From: Gemmatimonadota bacterium | Lineage (GTDB): Bacteria; Gemmatimonadota; Gemmatimonadetes; Gemmatimonadales; Gemmatimonadaceae | Reading direction: 5' to 3' | Length of the DNA: 5,513 nucleotides | NCBI GenBank assembly: GCA_003142495.1 | Contig: PLMM01000050.1 | Location: 812-6,324 of the forward strand | Notes under the pieces: generated by a model | What the model saw: the letters and a program-made list of their open reading frames with translations, nothing else | What the model was told of the DNA's origin: nothing | Database searches by the model: none | Translations under genes and position numbers: made by a program | In this document: piece after piece, positions 1 through 5,513 of the stretch | How positions within the stretch are numbered: the first letter of the stretch is position 1 | Layout: every line of letters begins with the position of its first letter

Positions 1-80
1 TGGGCGGCGTAGTCATCGCGAAGAGATCCGGGTCGTGAGAATGTGACAGCAGCCGCTAACTGGTAGAGCGTAAGAGGTGC

Positions 81-3000
81 TCACCATAGGTCAGCAAACG
101 AAAAGGTCCAGCGCAGCTTCACGCGATCGTCGCCCGGCTTCCCTCCGGGCGCGAGAGCGGGATCGCGAACGTATAGCGGCACATCGAAGCGAAAGGTGAC
201 AGCTCGATCCCAGAGCTGATCTCGCGCGAGCACCCCGACGCCGGCATCCGCGAAGGTGTGCACGTCCGAGTTACCGGGCAACCTGCCCAGCGCTGCATCG
301 CCGAAGGCGACGAGCTGCACCGCCGGCACCAGCGACTCGGCCCTCGCGCGCAGCACCGTCGCCGCCATCTCGCCATTGAGCGCCACCACCCTATCGACGA
401 TCACGAGCGGCGAGTAGCCACGAAGTCCCGCTCCGCCGGGCACCACGAAGTGCACATCGGAGCGAGCGAACAGCGCGTCGCGCCCGCGCACGAAGTCATC
501 CGCATACGTGTCCGTCGCATCGAGCGATGCGAGCCCGATCGACCGCTGCAGCGGCGCATCCTTGCTCGCCCCCGTGAAGAGACGGAGCTTGTGCGTAAAC
601 GTCTCACCCGCGCCGAAGCTTCCGGTTTGCGCGACCTCGCCCTCCGCGCGCTCGAACGCGTGCGTCGTGCCGTCGTCGTTCTCGCGGTCCAGCCCCGCGA
701 AGCCCTTCACCCGCGCGCGAATCGACTGCGGCAGCCGCGAGCGCCACGTGAAATCCGCATTCACATCGTACACATTCGCCGACTGCCATCGGCCGACATC
801 CAACCACCGATCGTCGTACGGCAGCGTCGCGTCGAAGCCGAGCTTCAGATGCTGCTGCGGTCCGTTCGAGTAGAGAAATGGGCTAAGGTTCCAGTCCTTC
901 TTGATCTCCACCTTCGTGATGCCATCGAGCACCCACACACCGGCGCTCACACCAACCAGTGGTCGATCGCGAAACGGCACCGTCGGATTCGAGAACGTGA
1001 GCCATCCCATCACATGCTCGGCCCCGTTCGCCCCATCGGGAACCTGCGACGACAGCGCGACGCCGAGCTCGCGCTTGTCCCACGCGGCGTCGCCAACCGT
1101 CGCGTAGTTCGAGCGAAGGCGAACCGCGCCCGTGAAGCCGCCGGGCCCCGTGTACCACGCCTCGGGTCCGATCGCCACGAGCTGGTGGCTGCGATCCGTC
1201 TGCACGAGGAAGGGCCAGTCCGCTACGTACGTCGTTGCGCGCCCATCGAGGAGCCCGCCCGGCACGTTGTTGCGACGATCCCAATCTTCCGTTGAGTGAA
1301 GCGGATCCAGCCGCACGTGCATCGGCTTGGCCGCCGACCAAATCTCGACCCACTGCTCGTCGAGCATCGGGTCGCCGCGCACGATCGTCCAGGTGCCGCC
1401 CACGTCTTGCGATGTCACACCCACGGGCATCGCGTGCCGGTACTCGCCACGCCGAATGATCTTTGCGCGCGTGAGCCATCCGTCGCCATCACGCGTCGTC
1501 TCGACATCCTCGAGCGCGTAGTCCACGAGCCCCGTGTGGTGCACCCACTGCTCGAAGAACCAGTCGAGCTTGCGCCCCGACACGCGCTCCGCACTCGCGC
1601 GCATCGCCAGCTCGTCGACGTGCTTGAACTTCCACCGCGCGTAGTAGTCGTGCAGAAAGGCGGTGAACACGCTATCGCCGAGCATGTCGCGCAGCATCCC
1701 GTACATCATGTCGGGGCGCGAATACACGGCGGCCTGGTAGATGTTGAACTCGTTGAACGTGCGCGACGCCGGCTCCGGCGCCTGCGCGCGGCCGAGAAGG
1801 TCCATGTCGAGCAGCTGCATCGTGCTGCGATCGTCGGCGTTCATCACGTGCGCGTGCGCGCGATAGCCGCTCGCCGGCGCCACGCCCTGCTGCTTCGCGC
1901 CCTCGGCCACATCCTGCGGCGTCCCACCGATGCGCCACTCGCTCTGATAGCTCGTGAGCCCCTCGTCGAGCCATCCCTCGCGCCACTCGTTGTTCGCGAG
2001 CATCCCGTAGCTGTAGATGTGTCCCACCTCGTGCGACACCGTTCCTTCACCCACGCTGCTGCCGTACATCGCCATCATCGGAAATTCCGTCGCGCCGGGA
2101 TCGAGCCTGATCAATCCCGTGAGCTGCGGATACCCATAAGGCCCGTAGATCTTTTCGAGGAATTCGAGCGCGTGCTCGTTCCACTTCACGAACGTCCCAT
2201 TGCCGAGCTTCGCGAGCTGCGCTCGCGGGATGAGCACGTGGATCGGGATCGCGCCGCGATAAAGTGCGCCCTCGTACTTGAACTCCGGATCGGTCGCCCA
2301 GCCGAAGTGGTGCACATCGCGCGCGTAGAATCTCACCGCCTTCTTCCCCGCCGCTACCTCGGGCAGCGTCGCATCCACCGCACCGTATGCATCGCGCGCG
2401 AGATGGACCTCACCCCACACCCTCGCCCTCTCCCACCCCGGATCGCCCGCCACCGGAATTCCCGTCGCGCCCACCACCTGATCGGTCGCGAGAATCAACG
2501 TGACGTCGAAGGTGCCGAACTCGCCGTACATCTCTCCGTTCGGAATGAACGGCTGCGCCTCCCATCCGCCACGATCGTACACCGCGACCTTCGGATACCA
2601 TTGCGAGAAGTCGTACTTCCGCCCTTTCCGCCCCTGCCTCCGATAGATCGTCGCCGACGGCCGCGCATCCCACGCGAAGTGGACGATCGCCGAGTCGCCA
2701 GGAGCGAGCGGCTTCGCGAGCGCGAAGCGAGCAACCGTGCTATCGGGCGCGAACGGATACGTCACCGTCACCGGCTCGCCGTTCACAGTGGGTTGCGACG
2801 TGAATCTTTCATAGGCCAAGTCGGGCTCCTTCAACCGCTGAAAGCGCACGCGCCCCTCGCGCTCGTCCGCCGCGCTCCAGCGCGATCCCGGGCGAAAGGC
2901 ATTGAGCAACTGCTGCACGCGCATCTCGCGCAGCGTGTCCGGCGAGTGATTCACGTAGGTGAGCGTCGCCTTCCCGTGCAGCACCTGCGCGGGCTCGTCG

Positions 3001-3125
3001 AGCTCCGCCGTGATCCGATAGTCGGCGCGCTGCTGCCAGTAGCCCACCGTGTCCCCGCTCGTCGGCGACACGGTAGCCGTCACGCCCTGCTGCAGCGCGA
3101 AGATCAGCGGAATGAAGGCGATCAT
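81..3125 (-). CDS. Secreted M1-family zinc metallopeptidase with C-terminal beta-barrel-like region
   Basis: M1 enzymes are zinc peptidases, usually aminopeptidases. Counting from the ATG at 3125 (1014 residues), there is a hydrophobic secretion signal at about 1-17 (ending VTA) and an M1 N-terminal beta domain at about 30-230 (HGKATLTYVN; QWYPKVAVYD). The zinc site is exact HEXXH-X18-E: HEVGH at 365-369 with the third ligand E388 in WLDEGLTSY. Y468 is the likely catalytic tyrosine. The usual GAMEN substrate motif reads GATEF (344-348), keeping its glutamate. A beta domain with RLDP follows to about 620. The last 380 residues are unlike M1 helical C-terminal domains. They show alternating, aromatic-rich strands, LRGY at 901-904, FADAG at 958-962 and a terminal tryptophan (TFSFADLW), as in Omp85/D15 barrels. 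A GTG at 3143 could also start the gene, but it lies in the terminator tail. No clear ribosome site is seen for either start. Substrate and any link to the atp genes are unknown. Confidence 0.9.
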   Translation of the reverse strand: MIAFIPLIFALQQGVTATVSPTSGDTVGYWQQRADYRITAELDEPAQVLHGKATLTYVNHSPDTLREMRVQQLLNAFRPGSRWSAADEREGRVRFQRLKEPDLAYERFTSQPTVNGEPVTVTYPFAPDSTVARFALAKPLAPGDSAIVHFAWDARPSATIYRRQGRKGRKYDFSQWYPKVAVYDRGGWEAQPFIPNGEMYGEFGTFDVTLILATDQVVGATGIPVAGDPGWERARVWGEVHLARDAYGAVDATLPEVAAGKKAVRFYARDVHHFGWATDPEFKYEGALYRGAIPIHVLIPRAQLAKLGNGTFVKWNEHALEFLEKIYGPYGYPQLTGLIRLDPGATEFPMMAMYGSSVGEGTVSHEVGHIYSYGMLANNEWREGWLDEGLTSYQSEWRIGGTPQDVAEGAKQQGVAPASGYRAHAHVMNADDRSTMQLLDMDLLGRAQAPEPASRTFNEFNIYQAAVYSRPDMMYGMLRDMLGDSVFTAFLHDYYARWKFKHVDELAMRASAERVSGRKLDWFFEQWVHHTGLVDYALEDVETTRDGDGWLTRAKIIRRGEYRHAMPVGVTSQDVGGTWTIVRGDPMLDEQWVEIWSAAKPMHVRLDPLHSTEDWDRRNNVPGGLLDGRATTYVADWPFLVQTDRSHQLVAIGPEAWYTGPGGFTGAVRLRSNYATVGDAAWDKRELGVALSSQVPDGANGAEHVMGWLTFSNPTVPFRDRPLVGVSAGVWVLDGITKVEIKKDWNLSPFLYSNGPQQHLKLGFDATLPYDDRWLDVGRWQSANVYDVNADFTWRSRLPQSIRARVKGFAGLDRENDDGTTHAFERAEGEVAQTGSFGAGETFTHKLRLFTGASKDAPLQRSIGLASLDATDTYADDFVRGRDALFARSDVHFVVPGGAGLRGYSPLVIVDRVVALNGEMAATVLRARAESLVPAVQLVAFGDAALGRLPGNSDVHTFADAGVGVLARDQLWDRAVTFRFDVPLYVRDPALAPGGKPGDDRVKLRWTFSFADLW

Positions 3126-3136
3126 ATCATGGGATG

Positions 3137-3174
3137 AAAACACGAACGCGGCGCCCGTGGAAGGGCGCCGCGTT
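3137..3174 (-). terminator. Intrinsic terminator of the atpBEFH operon
   Basis: The minus strand shows a perfect 12-bp inverted repeat, AACGCGGCGCCC/GGGCGCCGCGTT, around a 6-nt loop (3145-3174). It is followed by CGTGTTTTC, a short T-rich tail at 3143-3136. It starts 31 bases after the atpH stop and ends just before the peptidase start. The stem is very strong and the tail is modest, so some read-through is possible. On the plus strand the stem is followed by GCGAAATCG, so it would not work well in that direction. Confidence 0.82.
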
Positions 3175-3204
3175 GCGAAATCGCGGAATCGATGAGAAAG
3201 ACGC

Positions 3205-3750
3205 TCAGTTCGCCCGGCCGAGCATGTGGCCGCGGAGATTCTCGAGCCGTCGCACGAGCGATCCGTCCATCACCGTGTCGCCCACCCGCGCGATCACGCC
3301 ACCGAGGATCTCGGGCTTCACGACGAAGTGCGTGACGACGCGCTTGCCTGTGATCGTGCCGAGCTGCTTCTCGACGCTTACGCGCATCGCGTCGGTTGGC
3401 TCGCTCGCGACGGTCACGCGCGCGTGCACGCGCCCCTGAATCTCATCCACGAGCAGCGCGTACTCGCTCGCGATCTGCGGAATGAGCTGCTGGCGACGAT
3501 TCACGATCACCGCGCCCAGGAAGCGCACGAAGAGTCGCGGCAGCCGGTCCTGAAACGCCTTCGTGATGATCTCGACCTTGCCCTTGGCGCTCACCTTCGG
3601 CGACGCGAGAAAGTTTGCGATGCGCGAATCGCCTTCGACCGAGTCCGCGATCTCGGTGAGCGTCGCTCCCCAGCCATCGAGGTCGCCGGCACGCTCCGCG
3701 AGCGACACCAGCGTTTCGGCGTAGTTCCGGGCGATCGTCGGCTCGCGCAT
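3205..3750 (-). CDS. atpH: ATP synthase F1 subunit delta
   Basis: Delta (the OSCP homologue) caps the F1 head and joins it to the b stalk. The 181-residue product has the family's usual length and two-domain layout. An N-terminal helical bundle covers about 1-105, with the characteristic ARNYAETLVSLAE at 7-19 and LASPKVSAKGK at 48-58. The C-terminal domain carries the OSCP/delta signature PEILGGVIARVGDTVMDGS at 146-164, followed by a terminal helix (RRLENLRG). The ATG at 3750 is fixed by its overlap with the atpF stop (TAATG), a junction that favours coupled translation. GGGAG and GAAG purine runs lie just upstream within the end of atpF. No atpA follows: 31 bases past the TGA a strong terminator begins, so delta closes this operon. 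Confidence 0.96.
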   Translation of the reverse strand: MREPTIARNYAETLVSLAERAGDLDGWGATLTEIADSVEGDSRIANFLASPKVSAKGKVEIITKAFQDRLPRLFVRFLGAVIVNRRQQLIPQIASEYALLVDEIQGRVHARVTVASEPTDAMRVSVEKQLGTITGKRVVTHFVVKPEILGGVIARVGDTVMDGSLVRRLENLRGHMLGRAN

Positions 3751-4334
3751 TACTTCTTCGCTCCCGTGGGCGCGATCGACGCGAGGAAGTTCTCGACGAC
3801 GGCGCGATTCGTCTCGACGTCGAGATTACGCTCGATGACCTTCCCGGCCGCGCGAACCGCGAGCTCGACCGTCTGCTTGCGCAGCTCGATCATCGCGCGA
3901 TCGCGCTCGGCGCCGATCTCGGCGCGCGCACGCTCGAGCATCGACTGCTGCTCCTTGTGCGCCTGCTCGACGATGTCGGTGCGAACCTTCTCGGCGGTGG
4001 CGCGGGCGTCGGTCATGATCTTCTGCACTTCGTCGCGCGTGGCGTCGAGCGCCTTCTGATGCTCGGCGAGAAGGGCGGCGGCGTCTTCGCGATCTTTCTT
4101 GGCGGCGGCGAGTGCGTCGGAGAGCACTTTCTCGCGCGCTTCGACTGCCTCGAGAATCTTCGGATAGGCCTTCCACCAAAGAATCCCGAAGGTGACAACG
4201 AAAATCAGAAGCGTCCAGACCATCAGGCCGCCCGTCGGCGTCAGCAAACCGCCCTTGGGTGCGTCCGCTTCCTGCGCGGCGAGCGGGAGCGCGGAGACGA
4301 GCAATGCGGAGGCAACAGCCACAAACTTGCGCAT
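3750..4334 (-). CDS. atpF: ATP synthase Fo subunit b (peripheral stalk)
   Basis: Subunit b anchors the stator stalk in the membrane and reaches up to delta and alpha on F1. The 194-residue product has one membrane helix at about 38-54 (VWTLLIFVVTFGILWW), followed by the typical YPKILEAVEAREK and a long charged, alanine-rich coiled coil from about 60 to 165. The C-terminal segment (AAGKVIERNL) is where b meets delta. Ahead of the membrane helix is an extra stretch, MRKFVAVASALLVSALPLAAQ, that looks like a cleavable signal peptide, with possible cleavage after A20. Without it the protein would match the usual length of about 156-170. An internal ATG at 4223 (M38) would remove it but would cut into the membrane helix and has no ribosome site. 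The ATG at 4334 also lacks a clear Shine-Dalgarno sequence. The stop overlaps the atpH start by one base. Confidence 0.94.
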   Translation of the reverse strand: MRKFVAVASALLVSALPLAAQEADAPKGGLLTPTGGLMVWTLLIFVVTFGILWWKAYPKILEAVEAREKVLSDALAAAKKDREDAAALLAEHQKALDATRDEVQKIMTDARATAEKVRTDIVEQAHKEQQSMLERARAEIGAERDRAMIELRKQTVELAVRAAGKVIERNLDVETNRAVVENFLASIAPTGAKK

Positions 4335-4364
4335 GGAGATTCTGGAAAAATGGTGACGATGGCG

Positions 4365-4385
4365 CGCCGCACGTCGGGTGCGGCG
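4365..4385 (-). promoter_or_regulatory. Perfect hairpin in the atpE-atpF gap
   Basis: An 8-bp perfect inverted repeat (CGCCGCAC/GTGCGGCG with a 5-nt loop) starts 14 bases past the atpE stop. A run of five T lies 14 bases beyond the stem on the minus strand, too far away for a normal intrinsic terminator. The hairpin may protect the 3' end of an atpE message or lower read-through into atpF, giving more c than b. The structure is seen in the sequence; the role is inferred. Confidence 0.5.
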
Positions 4386-4399
4386 GCCGATCGATCAGA

Positions 4400-4684
4400 C
4401 TAGAAGTTGAACTTGCTCTGGATCAGGAACGTGACGACAATCGCGAACAGCGCCGCGCCTTCGATCAGAGCCGCGAGGATAAGACCGGCGGTCTGGATCT
4501 GCGCCGCGCGCTCTGGCTGACGCGCCATCGCTTCGGCGCCCTGGCCACCGATGCGGCCGATGCCGAGACCCGCACCGATCACTGCGACACCGGCGCCGAG
4601 ACCGGCACCGAACATCGCCCACGCGCCCGTATACTCTTTCGTGTAGCCGGCGGCTGCCTGAAGCATTGGAAGAAAAGCGTGCAT
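4400..4684 (-). CDS. atpE: ATP synthase Fo subunit c (proteolipid ring)
   Basis: Subunit c is a membrane hairpin that forms the rotating ring and carries one proton per copy. The 94-residue product has a glycine-rich first helix (about 23-46, GAGLGAGVAVIGAGLGIGRIG), the polar cytoplasmic loop RQPE at 55-58 that contacts F1, and a second helix (about 66-88). The ion-binding carboxylate is E75 in ALIEGAALF. The residue after it is glycine, and the position of the sodium-ligand glutamine in Ilyobacter-type subunits is I42. Both fit proton coupling. The N-terminus is about 20 residues ahead of the first helix, somewhat longer than in E. coli. The ATG at 4684 is chosen because GGAG lies seven bases upstream. 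The gene ends in TAG at 4400 and sits between atpB and atpF, the usual order. Confidence 0.96.
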   Translation of the reverse strand: MHAFLPMLQAAAGYTKEYTGAWAMFGAGLGAGVAVIGAGLGIGRIGGQGAEAMARQPERAAQIQTAGLILAALIEGAALFAIVVTFLIQSKFNF

Positions 4685-4691
4685 TGTGTTG

Positions 4692-4695
4692 CTCC
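4692..4695 (-). promoter_or_regulatory. Ribosome binding site deciding the atpE start
   Basis: The minus strand reads CGGAG, then seven bases, then ATG at 4684. This GGAG at normal spacing selects that ATG over an in-frame upstream GTG at 4735, which would add 17 residues (including FTFSRSN) that do not resemble subunit c. Confidence 0.8.
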
Positions 4696-4752
4696 GAGAA
4701 AACGTGAACTGTCGCTGCTCCGCGCCCGATACCAAGAGCGCTGCTCGTCAGC

Positions 4753-4830
4753 GAGACCCGGGTCTCAACGAGCTTCCCCAGTCACTCGACTGGGTACGAA
4801 GTCGCGCGCACTGGGCACTGTGCGCGAGAC
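4753..4830 (-). promoter_or_regulatory. Structured atpB-atpE intergenic region with three consecutive inverted repeats
   Basis: Between the atpB stop and the atpE start are three inverted repeats. (1) Positions 4801-4830 have a 7-bp perfect stem, CGCGCAC/GTGCGCG, with an 8-nt loop, extended by 3 bp beyond one mismatch. (2) Positions 4777-4794 have CCCAGTC/GACTGGG with a 4-nt loop. (3) Positions 4753-4766 are a perfect 14-nt palindrome, GAGACCCGGGTCTC. None is followed by a T-run on the minus strand, so they are not ordinary terminators. Many bacteria need far more subunit c than a or b, and structured RNA or enhancers before atpE are a known way to achieve this. A role in RNA processing, stability or translation here is inference. 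The palindrome could instead bind a dimeric protein. Confidence 0.55.
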
Positions 4831-4848
4831 GAGAACGCGAGGGAGCGC

Positions 4849-5513
4849 CTAGTGCGCACCCTCGCGGATCAAGCCAATGAAAACGCTGGCGAGCAGCGTG
4901 AAGATGAACGCCTGCAGGAAGGCGACGAACAGCTCGAGCATGCTGATCGCGACGCCCATGACGATTGGGGCCGGCGCGATGAACCAGCTGCCGAAGGTGA
5001 AGATCAGGCTGATGAGCGCGAGGAGCACGACGTGGCCGGCGGTCATGTTGGCGAACAGTCGAATCGCGAGCGCGAATGGCTTCGTGATCTTTCCCGCGAT
5101 CTCGACCGGCGTCATGATCCACGTCATGAAGAACTTCATGATGAATGGCTGATCGGACGGCCAGTACACGATGGTCTTTATGTACCCGAGCCCCTGCGCC
5201 TTCATTCCCGCGACCTCGACGACGACGAACGTGATGAGCGCGAGCGTCGCAGTCACGGAAATGTTTCCCGTCGCGGTCGAGCCGTACGGGATCAGTCCGA
5301 GTAGGTTCGCGAAGAGAATGAAGAAGAAGAGCGTCAACCCAAACGGCACGTAGCCGTTGCCGTGGTGCCCGACGTTCGGAAGAATGACCTCGTTCCGGAT
5401 GTAGAGCACGATCGATTCGACGGCGCCGCCGAAGCCCCTCGCGTGCCCCTGATGCGCGGTGTGGCGCTCGTTGCTCGCAGCGGCCGGAAGCAAGACGATG
5501 AGGCAGAGCAGCG
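4849..5513 (-). CDS. atpB: ATP synthase Fo subunit a, 5'-partial
   Basis: Subunit a forms the stationary proton half-channels beside the c-ring in the inner membrane. The reading frame runs open to the window edge, so the true start lies beyond base 5513. A TTG at 5493 is in frame, but the hydrophobic residues before it (LLCLIVLLP) look like the end of the first membrane helix, so it is not the start. Counting from that TTG, a hydrophobic helix follows at about 52-70 (FFFILFANLLGLIP) and further helices at about 78-96, 118-136, 140-172 and 175-209. The family signature is IRLFANMTAGH, with the essential channel arginine at R145 (E. coli R210), N149 (E. coli N214) and Q194 in LQAFIF (E. coli Q252). 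The E. coli E219/H245 pair is swapped here to H154/E187, as in many other species. The gene ends in TAG at 4849 and is followed by atpE in the same direction. The identification is very secure. Confidence 0.96.
   Translation of the reverse strand, partial: LLCLIVLLPAAASNERHTAHQGHARGFGGAVESIVLYIRNEVILPNVGHHGNGYVPFGLTLFFFILFANLLGLIPYGSTATGNISVTATLALITFVVVEVAGMKAQGLGYIKTIVYWPSDQPFIMKFFMTWIMTPVEIAGKITKPFALAIRLFANMTAGHVVLLALISLIFTFGSWFIAPAPIVMGVAISMLELFVAFLQAFIFTLLASVFIGLIREGAH

Noticed and set aside
1..16. Possible start of a further minus-strand gene (ATG at 16, reading MTTPP)
   Set aside because: Only five codons are inside the window and the upstream bases give at best a weak ribosome site, so it cannot be supported.
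48..90. tRNA-like string CTGGTAGAGCG resembling a D-arm on the plus strand
   Set aside because: No matching acceptor stem, no convincing anticodon stem and no T-arm GGTTCGA follow, and the region runs into the end of the peptidase gene.
3122..3127. TATGAT resembling a -10 box on the minus strand at the peptidase start
   Set aside because: It would place the transcript start inside the signal-peptide codons, and no -35 element lies at the right spacing.
258..3137. Two long open plus-strand frames (258-1295 and 1296-3137) opposite the peptidase
   Set aside because: Their translations are dominated by Arg, His, Ala and Pro with no recognisable domain, as expected from the antisense of a high-GC gene. 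The minus strand carries exact M1 motifs through the same bases.
4685..4735. Upstream in-frame start for atpE at 4735 giving a 111-residue protein
   Set aside because: The extra residues do not resemble subunit c, and the ATG at 4684 has a well-placed GGAG.
4763..4768. TTGAGA as a -35 box for a separate atpE promoter
   Set aside because: No -10-like hexamer occurs 16-18 bases downstream; the nearest weak candidate (GGTATC) is about 29 bases away.
4748..5122. Second minus-strand open frame overlapping atpB and the gap
   Set aside because: Its translation is Arg/His/Pro-rich with no domain and is out of frame with the clearly real subunit a.

Overview
The window is a stretch of high-GC bacterial chromosome in which every supported gene lies on the minus strand, so it reads from high to low coordinates. 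It holds part of a proton-translocating F-type ATP synthase gene cluster (atpB, atpE, atpF, atpH), an intrinsic terminator, and a large secreted M1-family zinc metallopeptidase. The organism is a diderm (Gram-negative type): the peptidase ends in a region that looks like an outer-membrane beta-barrel. High GC and the look of the AtpF and AtpH proteins suggest Gemmatimonadota or a related phylum. That placement is inference from the protein sequences and was not tested by search.

Layout, in transcription order. At 5513-4849 is atpB (subunit a), cut by the window edge in its first membrane helix. A 164-bp gap (4848-4685) follows, unusually rich in inverted repeats: three consecutive ones at 4830-4801, 4794-4777 and 4766-4753. 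Then come atpE (subunit c, 4684-4400), a 65-bp gap with one perfect 8-bp hairpin, atpF (subunit b, 4334-3750) and atpH (delta, 3750-3205). atpF and atpH overlap by one base in a TAATG junction. A 12-bp perfect GC-rich stem followed by a T-rich tail (3174-3137) ends the operon. The peptidase occupies 3125-81. The last 80 bases (1-80) are noncoding as far as can be seen. They hold no clear terminator, and perhaps the first few codons of another minus-strand gene at 16-1.

Together the four atp genes supply the whole membrane motor (a, c-ring, b stalk) and the delta subunit that ties the stalk to F1. The catalytic F1 genes (alpha, gamma, beta, epsilon) do not follow atpH. The terminator and the peptidase gene show that this locus is an Fo-plus-delta unit with F1 encoded elsewhere. 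Motor residues fit proton rather than sodium coupling. The peptidase has no evident functional link to ATP synthesis and is probably transcribed separately.

The main points for a second look are the apparent M1 peptidase/outer-membrane barrel fusion, the split of the ATP synthase operon after atpH, and the stem-loop cluster before atpE. No mobile element, CRISPR array, RNA gene or clearly new multi-gene system was seen.
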